From the NCBI GenBank assembly GCA_002221725.1, contig NJFT01000432.1:1-10968 (forward strand): 10,968 bases of DNA. Direction: 5' to 3'. How positions within the stretch are numbered: the first letter of the stretch is position 1; each line of letters starts with the position of its first letter. A program made the position numbers and the translations under genes. Origin of the DNA: Scedosporium boydii (Eukaryota > Ascomycota > Sordariomycetes > Microascales > Microascaceae). The notes below the pieces were generated by a model that saw nothing but the letters and a program-made list of their open reading frames with translations, searched no databases and was not told the origin of the DNA. This document shows positions 7,786 to 10,968 of the stretch, one piece after another.

Positions 7786-8951
7786 ATCTCTGCCGTTCCT
7801 CAACGTCGGAAGCCTATGTGAAAGGGCTTGCATTATCTGCGTCGTTTTCCATACCAAGCAAATCTCCTGGGGCCAACATATTGTTTGTCGCACTACACTC
7901 CTTGCCAGGTGCGAAGCCGAATCGCTGTGGAAGATTTACCACATCCAGGCTGGATCTGCATTCGTCTCTCGAACCACACTATTGCGAGGTAATAGTAGGA
8001 AGTAGTTCCGAGCCGGATCTCCTGTGCAGACCACGACAGGCCTGGCCAACGGGACAGGGCTTAGGCTGAGAGTTTTCGTTGTTGCAGGGCTGATCCTCCC
8101 AGCCCATCAATTCAATTCCTTGTCTAGATCAGAGACAGGGTTTGTCCACCTGTCTATCATCCTGGATCCTCGAGGATGTGTCGCTGGTCCCCTGTAAATC
8201 GAGCTCCAACGGTGATCCTTTTTCCGCTCATTGCGTGCTCAAAGAGCCACCATCCATCCATCTTTCCGACTTGGGCGACGATCACTTCTTCCTGTCATGT
8301 AAGCACAACAAGAGTCAAACAAGGCAGAGAAGAAGGGTGTTCAGGAATGCGTCATGCTGCCAGAATGAGACTAGTGCCAGCCCTCGCCTCCGCCAACCTC
8401 CCCAAAAAGTGTCATGGCGCTCGCTAGTTACCGCGTTGCAGGCCGCACGTTTCGTGGCGCGGTTAAGTCGTCGAGCCCATTGGCTGATACGGAACAATAG
8501 GCTTCTCGCACCAAGGCTCCGAAGGTTGTCCAGAATCATTCGGCTTGTCCCAGAGCGATTTAACCAGAAGCTCCGAGAATGGGATGCCGCTGGACTCGAG
8601 ACCCGAGACCCGGGCATTATTCCAGGGCGATCCGTTTTTTTATCCTTTCATCTCGACCTCTTGGGCCGTTCCGTCCGTCGCATCTCGAGGCCGTCCGGAT
8701 AAAGGAGGTATTGATGATAATATCCATTCAACACGAAGTCATGGCAGAGTTCATACGAAGCAGACTTCTTTTTGTTTTAACCGCCCAGCTTGGGCCTAAA
8801 GGTAGACTAATGCAGTCAAGTCTGCGTCATGCTTTAGCGCATCTGTTCGTCGTCTTCGTCGCCTATCAGGATTCTTTGGTTTCGCTGATAATGCCGGGTG
8901 CGCATGCAGGAGCGGACCATCAGCGCGGAGGTGAAAGTACAACACCACTAA

Positions 8952-8992
8952 GGTCGGGTCGAGCCCGACCACGCAATAATACGAGGTATTAT
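8952..8992. repeat. Two consecutive perfect hairpins
   Basis: The first has arms GGTCGGG (8952-8958) and CCCGACC (8964-8970) with a five-base loop. After ACGCA, the second has arms ATAATAC (8976-8982) and GTATTAT (8986-8992) with a three-base loop. One is GC-only and the other AT-rich. Confidence 0.6.
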
Positions 8993-9090
8993 GGAAAAGC
9001 GACGACGAGCTTTAGAGAAAGCAATGTCGCTTCTCGGCTGTTGGCCGTCGCTCGGTCGTCCCTGTTTCGAGTGGCACAGCACACGCGACT

Positions 9091-9119
9091 AGACTGGCCT
9101 GGACTGGACTGGCTTGGAC
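9091..9119. repeat. Imperfect tandem (GGACT)/(GGCYT) repeat
   Basis: A run of near-identical 5- to 6-base units based on ACTGG. Probably replication slippage. Confidence 0.6.
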
Positions 9120-9761
9120 AGCGCACTGACCCCGAACCAGTTGCAAGTCGCAGCAGCTGGGTCTAGAAAACTCCCATCGCGGGTCTTTCTTGTTGTTACC
9201 TTTCTTTGTTTTGAATCTATGGGTGGAAGTATGACCGATAGGTCTTGATTCGTTCCCTTGCGTGTCTTTCCAGGTTTTCGAAGTCGTGTATTTTAATCGT
9301 GGGGAACTAAGAACCGGGGTCCTCGACTGGGATCCAGGAACATCACCACAGGACTGGCGGGCTGAAGTCGATGAACTCGCGCAGTGTTAGTTTTGACAGA
9401 TCGATGGGCCAATGATGAATCTCCTTGGACTCTCTAAGTTCGCGTGTACTCTGGCTCGAGGTCTGGGCAGCAAGGGGCAAACGAAGTGGAAAAAGGCGCC
9501 GTCACCTTCAAGCTTCAACAAGAATGATCCCCGTAACAACGCAACAACCAACCACGGCCAAACGAGTCGCCCTTCCCAGGTCCCGACAGACCGGCACTGG
9601 ACCCCAGCGCAGTTTATGCCGTCCTACCCCCAATGCCTCACAGCCCCATCACCTCCAAACTCTCCTTCGCCGCAAAGGCCACCACCCTGTTGCTAACATT
9701 CCTGCTGGTTCAGCCTCAATCGGCTTTATGCTCTCGCTTGATTGTGGCTGAGTGTCAGTAA

Positions 9762-9812
9762 CGACAATTGACCTCGACAAGCCTAATTGTCGCAGGTTAA
9801 TGCCGCTTGTCG
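9762..9812. repeat. Two interleaved 8-base inverted repeats
   Basis: CGACAATT (9762-9769) can pair with AATTGTCG (9785-9792). CGACAAGC (9775-9782) can pair with GCTTGTCG (9805-9812). The second left arm lies in the loop of the first, so the arrangement is pseudoknot-like or offers two alternative pairings. Confidence 0.55.
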
Positions 9813-9936
9813 GCCTACGGGAGTAAAGTGCGTCTCGAGAGATATCGAATCGATCTTATGAAGTCAGAAGAATGAGGTATTCTTCTCAAACCCCGGCCGA
9901 ATAACCGCCGCGGGCAGGGAGTCCGATGCTTGACAA

Positions 9937-9959
9937 GCTCGATTGCGCCCCTATCGAGC
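9937..9959. repeat. Hairpin GCTCGAT / ATCGAGC
   Basis: Perfect 7-base arms around a nine-base loop, close to the interleaved repeats at 9762-9812. Confidence 0.45.
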
Positions 9960-10071
9960 AAAGTCGAACGATGAACCCTGAACGTCACCCAGCGGTGCAT
10001 TGTCCGCTTGTCCGACCTGGGGATTTGAAGGAGGTCTAAGTGTGTGGTTTCCAGTTCCTCGTTCCATCACT

Positions 10072-10190
10072 AAGAAAGAGAGAAGAAAAGGGGCAGGCGG
10101 GGGAAGGAGAGAGAAGGAAAGACCTCACCGAGCAGCACCTTCCCTCCCCCCTTTCCCCCCCAAAACCAGCCCAATATCCCTTATATATCA
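10072..10190 (+). promoter_or_regulatory. Possible promoter: purine and pyrimidine tracts, CCAAT, TATATAT
   Basis: A purine tract (about 10072-10121) is followed by a pyrimidine tract (about 10139-10161), CCAAT at 10171-10175 and TATATAT at 10182-10188. This resembles a fungal core promoter pointing right, but no credible gene follows in the window: the frame at 10230-10604 has no ATG start. It may serve an exon beyond the edge, a noncoding RNA, or nothing. Confidence 0.25.
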
Positions 10191-10376
10191 GAATCCGGTG
10201 GCAAGCTTTCACAAATGGTTAGTTGACGCTTGACGCGTTCGGAACCACGAAGGCCACGATCGCTCCGACGACCCCTCGCCGGTTCGATCCGCACCCCGTG
10301 CTACCGGATTTTTCAATCGGAAATTGACTCTCCAGCTCTAGAGTCGCTCTCCCTCTTACGAGGGTCACAATTACGA

Positions 10377-10394
10377 CAACAACAACAACAACAA
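10377..10394 (+). repeat. (CAA)6 microsatellite
   Basis: Six perfect CAA copies. In one plus-strand frame they would read as polyglutamine, but that frame lacks an ATG and any domain. Confidence 0.85.
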
Positions 10395-10639
10395 TTTCGT
10401 CTTCCTGGACGGGATGATGCCTTAGGGAGTACGCTCCCTCTCCAATTGGCTGGATCAGGAACTCAAAGCCTTAAAGGCAGACCCGGGGCCCAAGTGGTAG
10501 GGAACTCGAGGAAGAGGTCAATGGAGTTGGAGGATTTTTTTTTGACCCATCGTCGATGTAAGTATGTTAATTATTATCTTCGCCCACGAATTTTCCTATC
10601 CTAGAGTAGTGGTACCCGAATCTTTCTACTGCTGGTATA

Positions 10640-10898
10640 TTATTGCGCTGCTTTCTTAGCTGCTTTCTTAGCATCTGCTAGACAAGGCGTTGGAAGGGAA
10701 TCACCGTCTCAATGCTTCCCGCTGCTGTATTATAAGAGATCGACGTCTACTAGCCGTTATATCCGGGGAATACTAGAAAGTAGCCCGTCGACAAATATAG
10801 CCATCGGGGACTAAGACAACTCCTTTCTCTCCGCGTGGTTCCTTGGATAGGACGCTGATCGTCTCGCCAAAAGGAGACTCCCAGTGCCGTACCTTGCT
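10640..10898 (-). pseudogene. Possible decayed C-terminal coding remnant of a repeat element
   Basis: One minus-strand frame is open for 41 codons (10898 to 10776, containing PFGETISVLSKEPRGEKG). It meets a TAG at 10773-10775 and continues to a TGA near 10706. A second frame then carries DGDSLPTPCLADAKKAAK and ends with TAA at 10640-10642. The pattern suggests one stop and one shift in a once-longer frame, with an Ala/Lys-rich end as found in many fungal transposon proteins. I do not recognise the family, and chance frames remain possible. Confidence 0.22.
10647..10670. repeat. Perfect 12-base tandem duplication GCTGCTTTCTTA
   Basis: Two identical copies. On the minus strand the duplication reads as KKAAKKAA inside the broken frame at 10640-10898, so it may be a coding repeat of a decayed element. 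Confidence 0.75.
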
Positions 10899-10951
10899 TT
10901 ATGCTCTAACCATCTAAGTCGTCATGCTATAGACCACTCGACCATCCCATC
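10884..10951 (-). pseudogene. tRNA-like sequence with an A-box, resembling a degenerate tRNA-Leu/Ser or SINE head
   Basis: On the minus strand TGGTCGAGTGG (10934-10944) matches the internal A-box of leucine and serine tRNAs, and the next bases GTCTA also fit. GACTTAGAT resembles the anticodon loop of tRNA-Leu(UAA), and GAGCATAAAGC could be a variable arm. The B-box position holds only a poor match (GGTACGGCAC, 10884-10893) and no acceptor stem closes, so it is not a functional tRNA. It overlaps slightly with the broken reading frame to its left. Confidence 0.25.
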
Positions 10952-10968
10952 GAGATCATATGAGTCTC

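Larger units (their letters stand above)
6576..9760. other. Long stretch without a supported gene
   Basis: This stretch starts with the presumed promoter and leader of the transporter and continues for about 3 kb. Open frames of 60 to 195 codons exist on both strands, but they lack recognisable domains and overlap each other. The composition of the two longest (8142-8702 and 8579-9166, plus strand) is typical of chance frames: rich in arginine, serine and tryptophan. No tRNA or rRNA signature was found here. Short palindromes, hairpins and tandem repeats are listed separately. Confidence 0.6.

Noticed and set aside
8142..8702. 186-codon plus-strand open frame
   Set aside because: It opens with TTG and contains no ATG, with no recognisable protein features.
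8579..9166. 195-codon plus-strand frame with an ATG
   Set aside because: No domain, membrane pattern or family resemblance; the composition is rich in Arg, Ser and Trp as in chance frames, and it overlaps another similar frame.
10281..10290. GGTTCGATCC, a tRNA B-box match
   Set aside because: The flanking bases do not form a T-arm stem and no convincing A-box sits at a suitable distance upstream.
10230..10604. 124-codon plus-strand frame with a polyglutamine run
   Set aside because: It starts with TTG rather than ATG, its Gln run is only the (CAA)6 microsatellite, and the rest resembles no known protein.

Overview
This window is nuclear DNA from a filamentous ascomycete (Pezizomycotina; a Sordariomycete is my best guess). 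The signs are short introns of 56 to 127 bases with GTAAGT/GTATGT-type donors and CTRAC-like branch sites, a GC-rich coding style, and the fungal form of each recognised protein. No bacterial, viral or CRISPR-type system is visible.

Layout, left to right. (1) 1-1731, minus strand: the first nine exons of the threonyl-tRNA synthetase gene, running off the left edge. I resolved eight complete introns and part of a ninth; the spliced product is open for 394 codons and carries the TGS domain, the complete editing domain and the start of the class II catalytic core. (2) 1732-2716: a head-to-head intergenic region with two perfect TGACTCA (Gcn4/CPC1) boxes, a paired CCAAT element and two small repeat clusters. 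(3) 2717-3464, plus strand: GAR1, the H/ACA snoRNP protein, with one intron and glycine/arginine-rich ends. (4) 3465-4258: convergent 3' intergenic DNA. (5) 4259-6523, minus strand: an intronless 754-residue 14-helix major facilitator transporter of the DHA2 (drug:H+ antiporter / AMF1-ATR1-like) type with a long disordered N-terminal tail. A 9-codon upstream ORF lies in its presumed leader. (6) 6576-10968: about 4.4 kb with no gene I can support. It holds short palindromes, hairpins and microsatellites, a possible promoter near 10.1 kb and, at the far right, what looks like a decayed repeat: an A-box-bearing tRNA-like stretch next to a broken minus-strand reading frame.

Two genes serve translation and ribosome production: ThrRS charges tRNA-Thr, and Gar1 supports pseudouridylation and rRNA maturation. 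They share one upstream region, so joint control is plausible; the CPC1 boxes fit best with control of the synthetase. The transporter looks unrelated to this pair.

I did not find a convincing new system. The most useful leads are the CPC1-box cluster, the intron-dense synthetase with micro-exons, the transporter's N-terminal tail and upstream ORF, and the repeat remnant at the right edge.
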